64,000 bases of DNA. Source: Henriciella sp. Lineage in GTDB: Bacteria; Pseudomonadota; Alphaproteobacteria; Caulobacterales; Hyphomonadaceae. Location: the NCBI GenBank assembly GCA_002733705.1, contig NVWP01000031.1, forward strand, positions 1 through 64,000. Reading direction: 5' to 3'. The notes below the pieces were generated by a model. It searched no databases and had not been told where the DNA came from. It saw only the letters and a list, made by a program, of their open reading frames with translations. Shown in pieces: positions 17,600 through 25,871 of the stretch (position 1 is the stretch's first letter; each line of letters begins with the position of its first letter). Both the position numbers and the translations under genes were made by a program.

Positions 17600-18802
17600 A
17601 TGGACTTCAACGACACCAAGGAAGAAGCAGAGTTCCGCGCAGAGGCGCGCAGCTTCCTCGAGAAACACCTCAAACCCAAGGACGCCAATTCACCGCGCCG
17701 TCCGACGGGGGAGGACTTCCTGAAGCGTGCCAAGGAGTGGCAGAAAACCAAGGCTGAAGGCGGCTTTGCACAGATCACCTGGCCCAAGGAATGGGGCGGG
17801 CGTGGTGGCACAACCATGCAGCAGGTCATCTGGAATCAGGAAGAGGGCAAGTTCGACGCGCCGACCGGCCCGTTCACAATTGGCCTCGGCATGTGTGTGC
17901 CGACCGTCATCGCCTTCGGCTCCGACGAGCACAAGAAACGCTATGTCGAGAAGGCCCTTCGCGGGGAGGAGATCTGGTGCCAGCTCTTCTCCGAACCGGC
18001 GGCCGGCTCTGACGTTGCAGGTGTGAAAACCCGTGCGATCAAGGATGGTGACGAGTGGGTGATCAATGGCCAGAAGGTCTGGACCACCGGCGCGCACTTC
18101 TCCGACTACGGTATCGTCCTGACCCGTACAGACCCCAAGGCGCCCAAGCATAAGGGCCTCACCATGTTCATCGTGGACATGCATCAGAAGGGTGTTGAGG
18201 CCAAGCCCATCCACCAGGCATCGGGCGGGCGCGAATTCAATGAGGTCTATTTCACCGATGTGCGCATTCCGGACTCCGACCGCCTCGGCGAGGTCGGCGA
18301 TGGCTGGAAGGTTGCGCTGGTTACGCTGATGAATGAGCGTCTGGCTGTCGGTGGCTCGCCGGGCCCGGACTGGAAGGAGATCATGGACTATGCCCGTGGG
18401 ACGGGGTCGCTCACCGATCAGGCCTTCCGCGAGAAACTGGCAGACTGGTATGTGGCCGCTCAGGGCTACAGCCTGACCAAGTTCCGCACCCAGACGGCGC
18501 TGTCGCGCGGCGACACGCCCGGGCCGGAAAACTCCATCGGCAAGATCATCACGGCAAACCAGCTGCAGGATATCTGTAACTCGGCCATCGAGATGCAGGA
18601 CCATTACGGCATCATGAATGATAGTGACACGATGCCGGCCAATGCCCTGTTCCAGCAGAGCTTCATGTGGGCGCCGGGCCTGCGGATTGCTGGCGGGACC
18701 GATGAAATCCTGAAGAACATCATCGCCGAACGCGTGCTAGGCCTTCCCCAGGATGTGCGTGTCGACAAGAAAGTGCCCTTTGAGGAACTCAAACAGGGCT
18801 GA
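17600..18802 (+). CDS. Acyl-CoA dehydrogenase, long subunit with catalytic Glu
   Basis: A 400-residue FAD enzyme. It has an acyl-CoA dehydrogenase N-terminal helical domain (MDFNDTKEEAEFRAEARSFL), the middle domain FSEPAAGSDVAG and the motif WVINGQKVWTTGAH. In the helix-G position it has LMNERLAVGGSPG, where the Glu matches the isovaleryl-CoA dehydrogenase base. The C-terminal RIAGGTDEILKNIIAERVLG lacks the Glu376-type base (A for E). It dehydrogenates an acyl-CoA alpha-beta to an enoyl-CoA, passing electrons to ETF. RBS GCAGGAGGA is good. It likely pairs with the Glu-lacking protein at 15877. Confidence 0.93.
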   Translation: MDFNDTKEEAEFRAEARSFLEKHLKPKDANSPRRPTGEDFLKRAKEWQKTKAEGGFAQITWPKEWGGRGGTTMQQVIWNQEEGKFDAPTGPFTIGLGMCVPTVIAFGSDEHKKRYVEKALRGEEIWCQLFSEPAAGSDVAGVKTRAIKDGDEWVINGQKVWTTGAHFSDYGIVLTRTDPKAPKHKGLTMFIVDMHQKGVEAKPIHQASGGREFNEVYFTDVRIPDSDRLGEVGDGWKVALVTLMNERLAVGGSPGPDWKEIMDYARGTGSLTDQAFREKLADWYVAAQGYSLTKFRTQTALSRGDTPGPENSIGKIITANQLQDICNSAIEMQDHYGIMNDSDTMPANALFQQSFMWAPGLRIAGGTDEILKNIIAERVLGLPQDVRVDKKVPFEELKQG

Positions 18803-18873
18803 TCCGCTATCCTTGTGCTGCGGGGCGCAGGTGGTAAGCCTGCGCCCCGTATGCGTTTACGAGGAGAGCATCC

Positions 18874-19614
18874 ATGAAACGATTTCTGACGGTTACCGGG
18901 GCGGTGGTTGCGCTGGCCTTTCCGGCCGCACTCGCCCAGTCACCAGCCCCCGCACAACAGACGGCTCCGCCGCCAGCGCAGGGTGAGGCAGCTCCGGCCC
19001 AGCCTCAGCAGCGCGCGATCCATCCAATGCTGGCGGCGCTGCAGGGCATGCAGGTCGCCGTGCTTCAGAACAGTGAAGGCGGCGTCGCCTCGGTGCAATC
19101 CCAGTCTGGAACGCAGGCCATCGTTGTCTTCATGACGCCGGCTGCCGCCGAAGCCGAGCTGCAGAGCGTCGAGGATGAGGACATGCAGGTCGGGATTGTC
19201 GATCTTGCCAGTATCCTTGCCGGCTGGGACGGCGCGGTCATCTTCCGCAGCTCGCCGCAGGAAATCCAGAAGGCCGAGATGCTCGACCCGGAAACAGAAG
19301 ACTTCATGGCGCCGGTCTTTCTTGTCATGAGCGGCGAGATGGAAGCCCAGCTTCAGACGGAAAACGGCCGCATCACGCCGATCCTTACCGGTTATGCCAA
19401 TGCGGAGCAGCTGGCCGCCAATCTCGGCAACAGCGATGCGGCGAGCGACGAGATCAAGATCGTCCCGATTGAGCTTGCAACCCTGCTTCAGGCGATCAAG
19501 GAGTACGGACAGGATGCGGGCTACCGCTTCTTCAGCCATCCAGAGACGGTCGCCGCCATCCAGGCCAGCCGCCAGGCCGCGCCGCAGGACGGTACGCCGG
19601 CGCCTCAGCAGTAA
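18874..19614 (+). CDS. Secreted Tic22-like protein
   Basis: A 246-residue exported protein with a signal peptide to about residue 21 (AALAQ). A Pro/Ala/Gln-rich linker follows (22-47), then a globular part whose order of elements resembles the Tic22 family: VFMTPAAAEAELQ, VGIVDLASIL, FRSSPQEIQKA, APVFLVMSGE, ITPILTGY, and KIVPIELATLLQAI. The C-terminus is again Pro/Gln-rich. Tic22 is best known as a chloroplast/cyanobacterial periplasmic or outer-membrane-biogenesis chaperone. This assignment is by pattern only and could be wrong. RBS ACGAGGAGAG precedes the start. It has its own terminator. Confidence 0.55.
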   Translation: MKRFLTVTGAVVALAFPAALAQSPAPAQQTAPPPAQGEAAPAQPQQRAIHPMLAALQGMQVAVLQNSEGGVASVQSQSGTQAIVVFMTPAAAEAELQSVEDEDMQVGIVDLASILAGWDGAVIFRSSPQEIQKAEMLDPETEDFMAPVFLVMSGEMEAQLQTENGRITPILTGYANAEQLAANLGNSDAASDEIKIVPIELATLLQAIKEYGQDAGYRFFSHPETVAAIQASRQAAPQDGTPAPQQ

Positions 19615-19639
19615 ACCGAAACTCCAGTGACCAGGTTTA

Positions 19640-19676
19640 AGGCCGGCGTTCCCCACAGCGCCGGCCTCTCTTGTGT
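19640..19676 (+). terminator. Rho-independent-like terminator
   Basis: A perfect 8-9-bp stem GGCCGGCG / CGCCGGCC with a 10-nt loop is followed by TCTCTTGTGT, 25 nt after the stop of the Tic22-like gene. Confidence 0.6.
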
Positions 19677-19802
19677 CATGGACCCGCAATTGCCCCGACG
19701 CCATGATTGCAGCGTTCCGTCAGCGGTGAGACAGTCTGCCTGCTGCGGGTTTTCGGCGTTTGGCGCTGCTCGGGCCCGCCCCTCGAACTGAAAGGACCGG
19801 AC

Positions 19803-20771
19803 ATGGCCAGATTCAAGATGGTTGAAACCAATGGCATCAAGCTTCGCGTAGCGCTTGAAGGCCCTGAGGATGGACCCCTCGTCCTCTTCGTCCACGGCTT
19901 TCCTGAAAGCTGGTATTCTTGGCGTCATCAGCTGAGAGCGCTGGCCGGGGCAGGCTACCGGGCCGCTGCGGTAGACGTGCGCGGCTATGGCGGATCGGAC
20001 AAGCCGCACGCCGTCGAGGCCTATGACATGGAGACGATCACCGCAGACATAGCCGGTGTCGCCGCAGCGCTTCAGCCCGGCGCGCCATGTGTCGTTGTGG
20101 GTCATGACTGGGGCGCACCCATCGCCTGGAACTCAGCGCTTGTTCACCCGGATCAGTTCAGGGCCGTGGCGGGGCTTTCGGTGCCGTATATGCCGCCGGG
20201 CGACAAGCCGGCCATCCAGAGTTTTCGCGACTTTTTCACCGCGCGCGGCATGTTCTTCTATCAGGTCTATTTCCAGGATCAGGGACCGCCGGAAGAGGAA
20301 CTTGAAGCGGACCCCGCCGCGAGCATCCGTCGCTTCTACTATGCTATTTCAGGGGATGCGCCGGAAGGAACGTGGCCGAAGCACAAGAAGCATGGCGACA
20401 CGCTGCTTCACCGCCTGCCTGAACCGGATATGCCGCTGCCCTGGCTGAGCGAGGAAGACGTTGCCTATTACGCCTCCGAGTTCCGGGCATCCGGTTTTCG
20501 TGGGCCGCTCAACCGCTACCGTAATCATGAGCGCGATCACGCCTTCCTGACGTCGCTTGAGGATCACAGGATCCATCAGCCGAGCCTGTTTATCGGCGGC
20601 ACGCGAGACCTTGTCCTCGCCATGTTCCGCGGCGATCCGGTAGAGGCCATGAAGCCATGGCTGCCCGGCCTCAAATCAGCGCATTTGCTGGAGGGCTGCG
20701 GTCACTGGACCCAGCAGGAGCGTCCAGATGAAGTGAACACGATCCTGCTGGGCTGGCTGAACTCACTCTGA
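19803..20771 (+). CDS. Alpha/beta hydrolase, epoxide hydrolase-like
   Basis: A 322-residue alpha/beta hydrolase of the soluble epoxide hydrolase group. The oxyanion motif is HGFPESWYSW (31-40), the nucleophile is Asp102 in GHDWGAP, the cap region has FYQVYF, and the catalytic His is in GCGHWTQQE. It probably opens epoxides to diols; haloalkane dehalogenase or ester hydrolase activity is possible. The start at 19803 (MARFKMVETNG) has AAAGGA 7 nt upstream; the in-frame extension to 19707 lies over noncoding sequence. Its 3' end overlaps the convergent M20 gene by 9 bp. Confidence 0.88.
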   Translation: MARFKMVETNGIKLRVALEGPEDGPLVLFVHGFPESWYSWRHQLRALAGAGYRAAAVDVRGYGGSDKPHAVEAYDMETITADIAGVAAALQPGAPCVVVGHDWGAPIAWNSALVHPDQFRAVAGLSVPYMPPGDKPAIQSFRDFFTARGMFFYQVYFQDQGPPEEELEADPAASIRRFYYAISGDAPEGTWPKHKKHGDTLLHRLPEPDMPLPWLSEEDVAYYASEFRASGFRGPLNRYRNHERDHAFLTSLEDHRIHQPSLFIGGTRDLVLAMFRGDPVEAMKPWLPGLKSAHLLEGCGHWTQQERPDEVNTILLGWLNSL

Positions 20772-22217
20772 GTCGGTTTCAGACGTGGTGTCCGCGGCCT
20801 CTTCAGCCTCGGTCTCCATTTCAGTTTCAGTGGCGGCGTTCGTTGCGCTGGCCTGGTTGAACAGGGACATCGCCGCTGCCGTCATGGCGCTGACGCCTGT
20901 CTCGATGGTCGGCGGCGCATCCGGCGCAAAGAACGGTGAGTGCAGGGAGGGCAGGGCATCTCCGCCCTCCTGTGCGGCCTGATAGGTCTCCGGCGCCACG
21001 GCGCCGAGCCAGAAGATGAGGCCTGGCACATCCTCTTCAGTACGACCGAACTGGGAGAAGTCTTCGCCGCCCATGACGGCTTTCACTTCGGTGACATTAT
21101 CCTGGCCGATTGCGGAGCTGACCGCGGCCATCGCCATCTCTGTCAGTTCCGGATCGTTATAGGTCGAGGGCGTATAATCGGAATCGATGGAGATTTCCGG
21201 TTCCGGTGCGCCAAACGCCTCAGCCTGCGCCTTGGCGATGCGCTGGATGCCGTCGAGCAGAAGCTGGCGGGTCGCATCGTCATAGGACCGGACCGTCAGC
21301 AGGAGTTCGGCGGCGTCTGAAATGATGTTGTGCTTGGCGCCGGCCGTGAAGGAGCCAACCGTCACGACGGCAGGGGTTTGCGGGTCGACATTGCGTGAGA
21401 CAAGCGTCTGCAACGCCATCACGATGGCGGAACCGACGACGATCGGGTCCTTGGTCGTATGCGGATAGGCGCCGTGGCCGCCCACGCCCTTCACCAGAAT
21501 ATCCACGCTGTCGACATTGGCGAGCGCATAGCCTGAAGAATAGGCAATCGTTCCGGCGGGCGCGCTGGCGTTCACATGAAGGGCGAGATTGTAGTCCGGC
21601 AGCGGAAACTGCGAATAAAGGCCACCCTCGATCATGGCCTTGGCGCCAAGACCGATCTCCTCGGCAGGCTGGGCCAGCATGATGAGCGTGCCGGACCAGT
21701 CATCCTTGTTCGCCATGAGCTCCCGCGCGGTGCCAACCCAGCTGGTCATGTGGATGTCGTGGCCGCAGGCATGCATGACCGGGCTCTCAACCCCCGTCCA
21801 GGTGGTGCTTGTGACCTGCGAAGCATAGTCTAGACCGGTCTGCTCCGGTACGGGCAGGGCGTCCATGTCGGCGCGGATCAGCACGGTCGGACCCTCGCCA
21901 TTCTCGTAGACGCCGACGACGCCATAGCCGCCGACGCCGTCGCGCACTGTGCCTTCGTCGCGTTTCGACTTCTCGCGGATCCAATCGTCGCCAAGGCCGG
22001 TCGTGACCTTGAAGCCAAGCTCCTCAAGCTCTTCAGCAAGAATGGAAGAGGAGGTGGATTCCTTGAAGGAGAGTTCCGGATGCGCGTGAAGCCAGGTGTA
22101 GAGGTCGACCAGCTCTGTGCCCGGCGCAGGCACCGACGATTGTTGCGAGAGGGCCGGGGTTACCGGCATCAGGGCGATTGCGGCGGCGCAGGCTGCAAGG
22201 CGGCTGGAAAACTTCAT
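20763..22217 (-). CDS. Exported M20 family amidohydrolase/peptidase
   Basis: A 484-residue metallohydrolase with a signal peptide (LMPVTPALSQQ, about 25 residues). It carries LHAHPELSFKE, the metal-binding HACGHDIHMTSW, PAEEIGLGAKAM and VKAVMGGEDFSQFG, typical of the aminoacylase/hippuricase subgroup of M20. It hydrolyses N-acyl amino acids or peptides in the periplasm. The last ~30 residues are acidic and Thr/Glu-rich, of low complexity. It is transcribed towards the hydrolase at 19803, overlapping by 9 bp. Confidence 0.92.
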   Translation of the reverse strand: MKFSSRLAACAAAIALMPVTPALSQQSSVPAPGTELVDLYTWLHAHPELSFKESTSSSILAEELEELGFKVTTGLGDDWIREKSKRDEGTVRDGVGGYGVVGVYENGEGPTVLIRADMDALPVPEQTGLDYASQVTSTTWTGVESPVMHACGHDIHMTSWVGTARELMANKDDWSGTLIMLAQPAEEIGLGAKAMIEGGLYSQFPLPDYNLALHVNASAPAGTIAYSSGYALANVDSVDILVKGVGGHGAYPHTTKDPIVVGSAIVMALQTLVSRNVDPQTPAVVTVGSFTAGAKHNIISDAAELLLTVRSYDDATRQLLLDGIQRIAKAQAEAFGAPEPEISIDSDYTPSTYNDPELTEMAMAAVSSAIGQDNVTEVKAVMGGEDFSQFGRTEEDVPGLIFWLGAVAPETYQAAQEGGDALPSLHSPFFAPDAPPTIETGVSAMTAAAMSLFNQASATNAATETEMETEAEEAADTTSETDSE

Positions 22218-22308
22218 GGGGCAAATCTCTCCGGTTGAACGTGCGAGGTATGTCTTACCCTAACACGTTAAGTCGGCCCCGCCAGAGAGACTTCGCCCGG
22301 ATTCTTTA

Positions 22309-24060
22309 TCAGGATGCGTCCGGATCGCCGCCAAACCGCTTCGTCCATTCAGCGACCTGTTCGTCCTCGATCTTGCGGAAGAGGACATCCGGCGGGCTGA
22401 TTTCATGGCCTTGCGGCAGCGCGTTGAGCAGGGCGGGAATGTCGCCAAGTGCATCAGCGGCGAGGGTACGCCTGTCTTCCGGTACGCCGAGCGCATCGAG
22501 GATCATCGCGGCCGCTTCGGGGATGATGGGCTGGGCAATGATGCCGAAAAGGGCGGCGAGATTGAGGCCCGCGCGCACGCCAATCGCTGCGGCGTCCACA
22601 TCGCTCTTATACTTCACCCAGGGTTCTGCCTTGGTCAGGTATTCGTTGCCGGCCGCCCAGATGGCGCGCGTTTCGGCCGCCGCTTTGCGGAAATCCATAT
22701 TCTCATAATGCTCGACCAGCGCCGGAAGGCGTGTCTCAAGCTCGGCGATCATCCAGCTTTCGGCGTCGCCCGGCGTGCCGCCTTCCGGGACCCTGCCGTC
22801 GAATTTGGACGCGCAGTATTTGGTGATCCGGTTGACGAAATTGCCCAGCACATTGGCAAGATCGGAATTGATGGCGGACTGGAAGCCTTCCCATGTGAAT
22901 GCCGCGTCTGAGCCTTCCGGCGCATTCGCCGTCAGATACCAGCGCCAATAGTCGGCCGGCAGCAGGTCCAGCGCCTGGTCCATGAAGACGCCGCGCTTGT
23001 TGGAAGTGGAGAACTTGCCGCCATACCAGGTGACCCAGTTGAAGGCCTTCAGCCGGTCGACCAGCTTCCACGGCTCCTGCGACCCGAGAATCGTGACCGG
23101 GAAACCAACCGTGTGGAAGGCGACATTGTCCTTGCCCATGAACTGGACATAGTCGACGCCATCGGCGCCTTCGTCCGTGCGCCACCATGACCGCCAGGCA
23201 TTCGGCTCGCCATTGGCTTCGGCCCATTCCTGCGTCGCCCCGATATACTCAATCGGCGCGTCGAACCAGACATAGAAGACCTTGGTCTCAAATCCTTCCC
23301 GGATGGAGCCATTCGGATTGGTCACCGGCACGCCCCAGGAAAGGTCGCGCGTGATCGCGCGGTCGCGAAGGCCTTCGTCCAGCCATTTCAGGGCAATGGA
23401 CCGGGCAAGCGGCGGCCAGTCGGTAGCCTGCTCGATCCAGTCGCGAATCCGGTCCTGCATCTGCGACTGGAGCAGGAAGAGGTGGCGCGTCTCACGGATC
23501 TCGACATTCTTCGAGCCGGAGACGGCCGAATAGGGATCGATCAGGTCGACGGGGTCCAGCAGACGCCCGCAATTGTCGCACTGATCGCCGCGTGCCTTTT
23601 CGAACTCGCAATGCGGACAGGTGCCTTCGACATAGCGGTCGGGCAGGAAACGCCCGTCATCGATGGAATAGACCTGACGCATCGACCTTTCCTCGATCAG
23701 CCCATTGGCTTCGAGGACGTGGGCAAAATGCTGGGTGAGGGCGGCGTTCTGGGGGCTGCAGGAGCGGCCGAAATGATCATAGGAGAGCAGGAAGTCCTCG
23801 CCCGCCTTTTTCTGGATTGCGTGCTGCTCATCGACATATTGGCGCACGGGCACGTCTGCGGCCTGCGCGGCAAGTTCGGCAGGTGTGCCATGCTCGTCGG
23901 TGGCGCAGATATAGAGGACATCATGGCCGCGCAGGCGCTGGAACCGGGCATAGACATCGGCCGGCAGCATGGAGCCTGCGAGATTGCCGAGATGCTTGAC
24001 GCCGTTGATATAGGGCAGGGCCGAGGTGACCAGAATGCGGCGCGGGGCTGACTTCGTCAT
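22309..24060 (-). CDS. metG: Methionyl-tRNA synthetase
   Basis: A 583-residue class I synthetase that charges tRNA-Met. The HIGH box is HLGN (23-26), the zinc knuckle is [18 protein letters not shown] (two CxxC), and the KMSKS loop is KFSTSN. The anticodon-binding helical domain lies C-terminal, and there is no EMAP-like C-terminal dimer domain. The start at 24060 has GGAAGG at 5 nt; the extension to 24117 is not conserved-looking. A 10-bp inverted repeat lies about 80 bp upstream in the leader. Confidence 0.96.
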   Translation of the reverse strand: MTKSAPRRILVTSALPYINGVKHLGNLAGSMLPADVYARFQRLRGHDVLYICATDEHGTPAELAAQAADVPVRQYVDEQHAIQKKAGEDFLLSYDHFGRSCSPQNAALTQHFAHVLEANGLIEERSMRQVYSIDDGRFLPDRYVEGTCPHCEFEKARGDQCDNCGRLLDPVDLIDPYSAVSGSKNVEIRETRHLFLLQSQMQDRIRDWIEQATDWPPLARSIALKWLDEGLRDRAITRDLSWGVPVTNPNGSIREGFETKVFYVWFDAPIEYIGATQEWAEANGEPNAWRSWWRTDEGADGVDYVQFMGKDNVAFHTVGFPVTILGSQEPWKLVDRLKAFNWVTWYGGKFSTSNKRGVFMDQALDLLPADYWRWYLTANAPEGSDAAFTWEGFQSAINSDLANVLGNFVNRITKYCASKFDGRVPEGGTPGDAESWMIAELETRLPALVEHYENMDFRKAAAETRAIWAAGNEYLTKAEPWVKYKSDVDAAAIGVRAGLNLAALFGIIAQPIIPEAAAMILDALGVPEDRRTLAADALGDIPALLNALPQGHEISPPDVLFRKIEDEQVAEWTKRFGGDPDAS

Positions 24061-24142
24061 GATACCTTCCGTCGAAGTGATTTGGGCGCGTCGTGCACGC
24101 GCCGGGTCTTGCGGCAACTCATAGGCGCGGCAGCATTAAATT

Positions 24143-24174
24143 GAAACGGCAGAGCAGCCAAACACTGCCGTTTC
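24143..24174 (-). promoter_or_regulatory. Perfect 10-bp inverted repeat upstream of metG
   Basis: GAAACGGCAG and CTGCCGTTTC are separated by 12 nt, in the space between metG (minus) and tRNA-Thr (plus). It could be an operator or a leader hairpin of metG. Neither side has a convincing U run, so a plain terminator is less likely. Confidence 0.45.
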
Positions 24175-24281
24175 TTGGCGAGCGGGCTGGTTCGCCGCGC
24201 CAGGGCCAGGCGGGGCGCTGCGATGAGATTGCAAAGGAATCTTGCCCCTCGCCGCGGCACCGCGTAAAGGGCGGAGCAGGC

Positions 24282-24357
24282 GCCGGTATAGCTCAGCTGG
24301 TAGAGCACCTGATTTGTAATCAGGGGGTCGGGGGTTCAAGTCCCTCTGCCGGCACCA
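24282..24357 (+). tRNA. tRNA-Thr (anticodon TGT)
   Basis: A 76-nt cloverleaf. The acceptor stem is GCCGGTA/TGCCGGC, the D arm is GCTC…GAGC, the anticodon stem is CCTGA/TCAGG with loop TTTGTAA (anticodon TGT, reads ACA), the T arm has TTCAAGT, and the 3' CCA is encoded. A TGCTTTTTC run about 30 nt downstream may end the transcript. Confidence 0.97.
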
Positions 24358-24577
24358 CCGTCACCATTGGGAATTGTGGCGGAGGGTGCTTTTTCATTCT
24401 CACACGCCATTCTCACATCTGTTCTTTCGTTTCACCGGCCTTGCGGAGGCGCGGCGCTGGGCTGGGCACAAAACGCGGCCTGATGCATTCCTTCATCTGC
24501 AGTGCGTGTTGCGAAACCGTCATATGGGGCAACTAGAGAGCGCACACATTGCGGGTCTGGAAGAGGGAGCCCTTAAA

Positions 24578-25480
24578 ATGAAGCGCACCGGAATTTTTGT
24601 CAGCCTCCTCGTGCTTGCAGCCTGCGGCGCGAAAGTGCCCGAGATCGACACGCCGACCCCGGTCCTGCCGGATGCCGAGGCGCCCACAGTTTTCACGCGC
24701 GCTTTTGGTCTTACCGAATCCCCCGATGGCAATATCCGCGTCTTTGCGAAGGAAGCGCGCGACAAGACGCACCTCTATGAAATGCGCAAACACGCCGACG
24801 GCACCTGGTCAGAGCCTGCCCAGCTGGAGTTTCCCGCCCGCATCAAGCTGACCACACCCTCCTTCAGCTTTGCAGATGGCATGCTCTATTATTCCTCTGA
24901 TCAGGACATACTGGAGCGCGGCCAGCGCGACGCCAATATCTGGCGCGTTGCGCCGACGGAAGACGGCTGGGGTGAGCCCGAACCTCTGCCGGCCTCGATC
25001 AATACGGGGGCAGACCAGCTTAATCCGGCCATGGATGAACAGGGCCGTCTCTATTTCACCGATAATGGCTATGACAGCGAGGGCGGTCACGATATCTTTG
25101 AGGCTGCGCGCGAGGGTGAGGACGGGGCCTGGGAAATCTCCCCCATGCCGGAGGGCTTCAACAGCTTCCGCGCCGAGGCACATCTTGCTGTCACGCCGGA
25201 CGGCAATCGTCTCTTTTTCTACAGCCACCGTCAGCCCAAGCTCGGCAGTGTCGATATCTGGACGGCTGAGCGCGGCGCCGATGGCACCTGGCAGGCGCCG
25301 CAAAATCTTGGCGAGCCGGTGAACACATCAGGTATCGATTTTGGCGCTGGACTGTCCGGGGACGGATCGATCCTCTTCTTCTCGCGCGACGGCGAACTGA
25401 TGATGATCTCGCTCGATGCGGCTCTGGCGGGTGTCGGAACCTTGGGCGGCGAGGACGCCGGCCAGAGCGCATCCGATTGA
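24578..25480 (+). CDS. WD40-like (PD40) beta-propeller lipoprotein
   Basis: A 300-residue lipoprotein: signal and lipobox LVLAAC, mature Cys at residue 14. The body has repeated propeller strands typical of PD40/TolB-like proteins: MLYYSSDQD, LYFTDNGYDSEGGHDIFEA, LFFYSHRQPKLGSVDIW and ILFFSRDGELMM. Such proteins often bind partners at the outer membrane. The start at 24578 (MKRTGIFVSLL) was chosen because it begins the signal peptide and has AGAGGGAG upstream. It precedes the large lipoprotein/TonB/T2SS block by 391 bp. Confidence 0.8.
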   Translation: MKRTGIFVSLLVLAACGAKVPEIDTPTPVLPDAEAPTVFTRAFGLTESPDGNIRVFAKEARDKTHLYEMRKHADGTWSEPAQLEFPARIKLTTPSFSFADGMLYYSSDQDILERGQRDANIWRVAPTEDGWGEPEPLPASINTGADQLNPAMDEQGRLYFTDNGYDSEGGHDIFEAAREGEDGAWEISPMPEGFNSFRAEAHLAVTPDGNRLFFYSHRQPKLGSVDIWTAERGADGTWQAPQNLGEPVNTSGIDFGAGLSGDGSILFFSRDGELMMISLDAALAGVGTLGGEDAGQSASD

Positions 25481-25723
25481 TTCCTGTCAGCGCAATTGCC
25501 GCGTAATGGGGATCCAAAGGTGTGAAAAAAGGACGAGGGCCGTGATGGCGGCTTCGTTTTCCACGTGTTCCAGAATGGATTGCGCGCAGCTGATCAGATT
25601 GTGCTGCTGATTTCCAGTCCGCATGAGGACGGTTTATCTTTATTAAAATCTGTTAACTGCTGAATACTTCATTCAATAAAGTGTATAATTAACAGATCAC
25701 GATTATTTTCTTTGATTTAAACA

Positions 25724-25741
25724 ATGACACAAATGTGACAG
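25724..25741 (-). promoter_or_regulatory. Candidate Pho box upstream of the large lipoprotein gene
   Basis: On the minus strand CTGTCAC-ATTT-GTGTCAT matches the alphaproteobacterial Pho box (CTGTCAT-N4-CTGTCAT) at 12 of 14 positions, with the proper 11-bp period. It lies just upstream of a plausible -10 (25757-25762) and overlaps the -35. Orientation is reversed relative to the usual box, which lowers confidence. Confidence 0.45.
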
Positions 25742-25762
25742 TAAATGTGAAGCTTTTATGAT
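25734..25762 (+). promoter_or_regulatory. Candidate promoter of lipoprotein–TonB receptor block
   Basis: A -35-like TGTGAC, a 17-bp spacer and a -10 TATGAT would start transcription about 100 nt before the ATG at 25872. The -35 overlaps the candidate Pho box, as in PhoB-activated promoters. Confidence 0.4.
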
Positions 25763-25871
25763 GTCGCAATACTGTCGTTGAGCTATGTCATAGCGCCCCC
25801 TGAGTGAGGGAATCGGCGCGGCCGCTCCCGCTCCATGTGATGGATCTCAGTAACCCTGAAGGGGGCTTCTT

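Larger units (their letters stand above)
25481..25871 (+). other. Intergenic region, AT-rich, no gene seen
   Basis: This 391-bp gap has no credible ORF. Its middle part (about 25630-25770) is much more AT-rich than the rest of the window and holds a candidate promoter and Pho box for the downstream lipoprotein gene. The last ~75 nt would be the transcript leader. Confidence 0.7.

Noticed and set aside
25773..25789. Second possible Pho half-sites (CTGTCG, ATGTCA)
   Set aside because: Spacing is 13 bp, not 11, and the sites match poorly.
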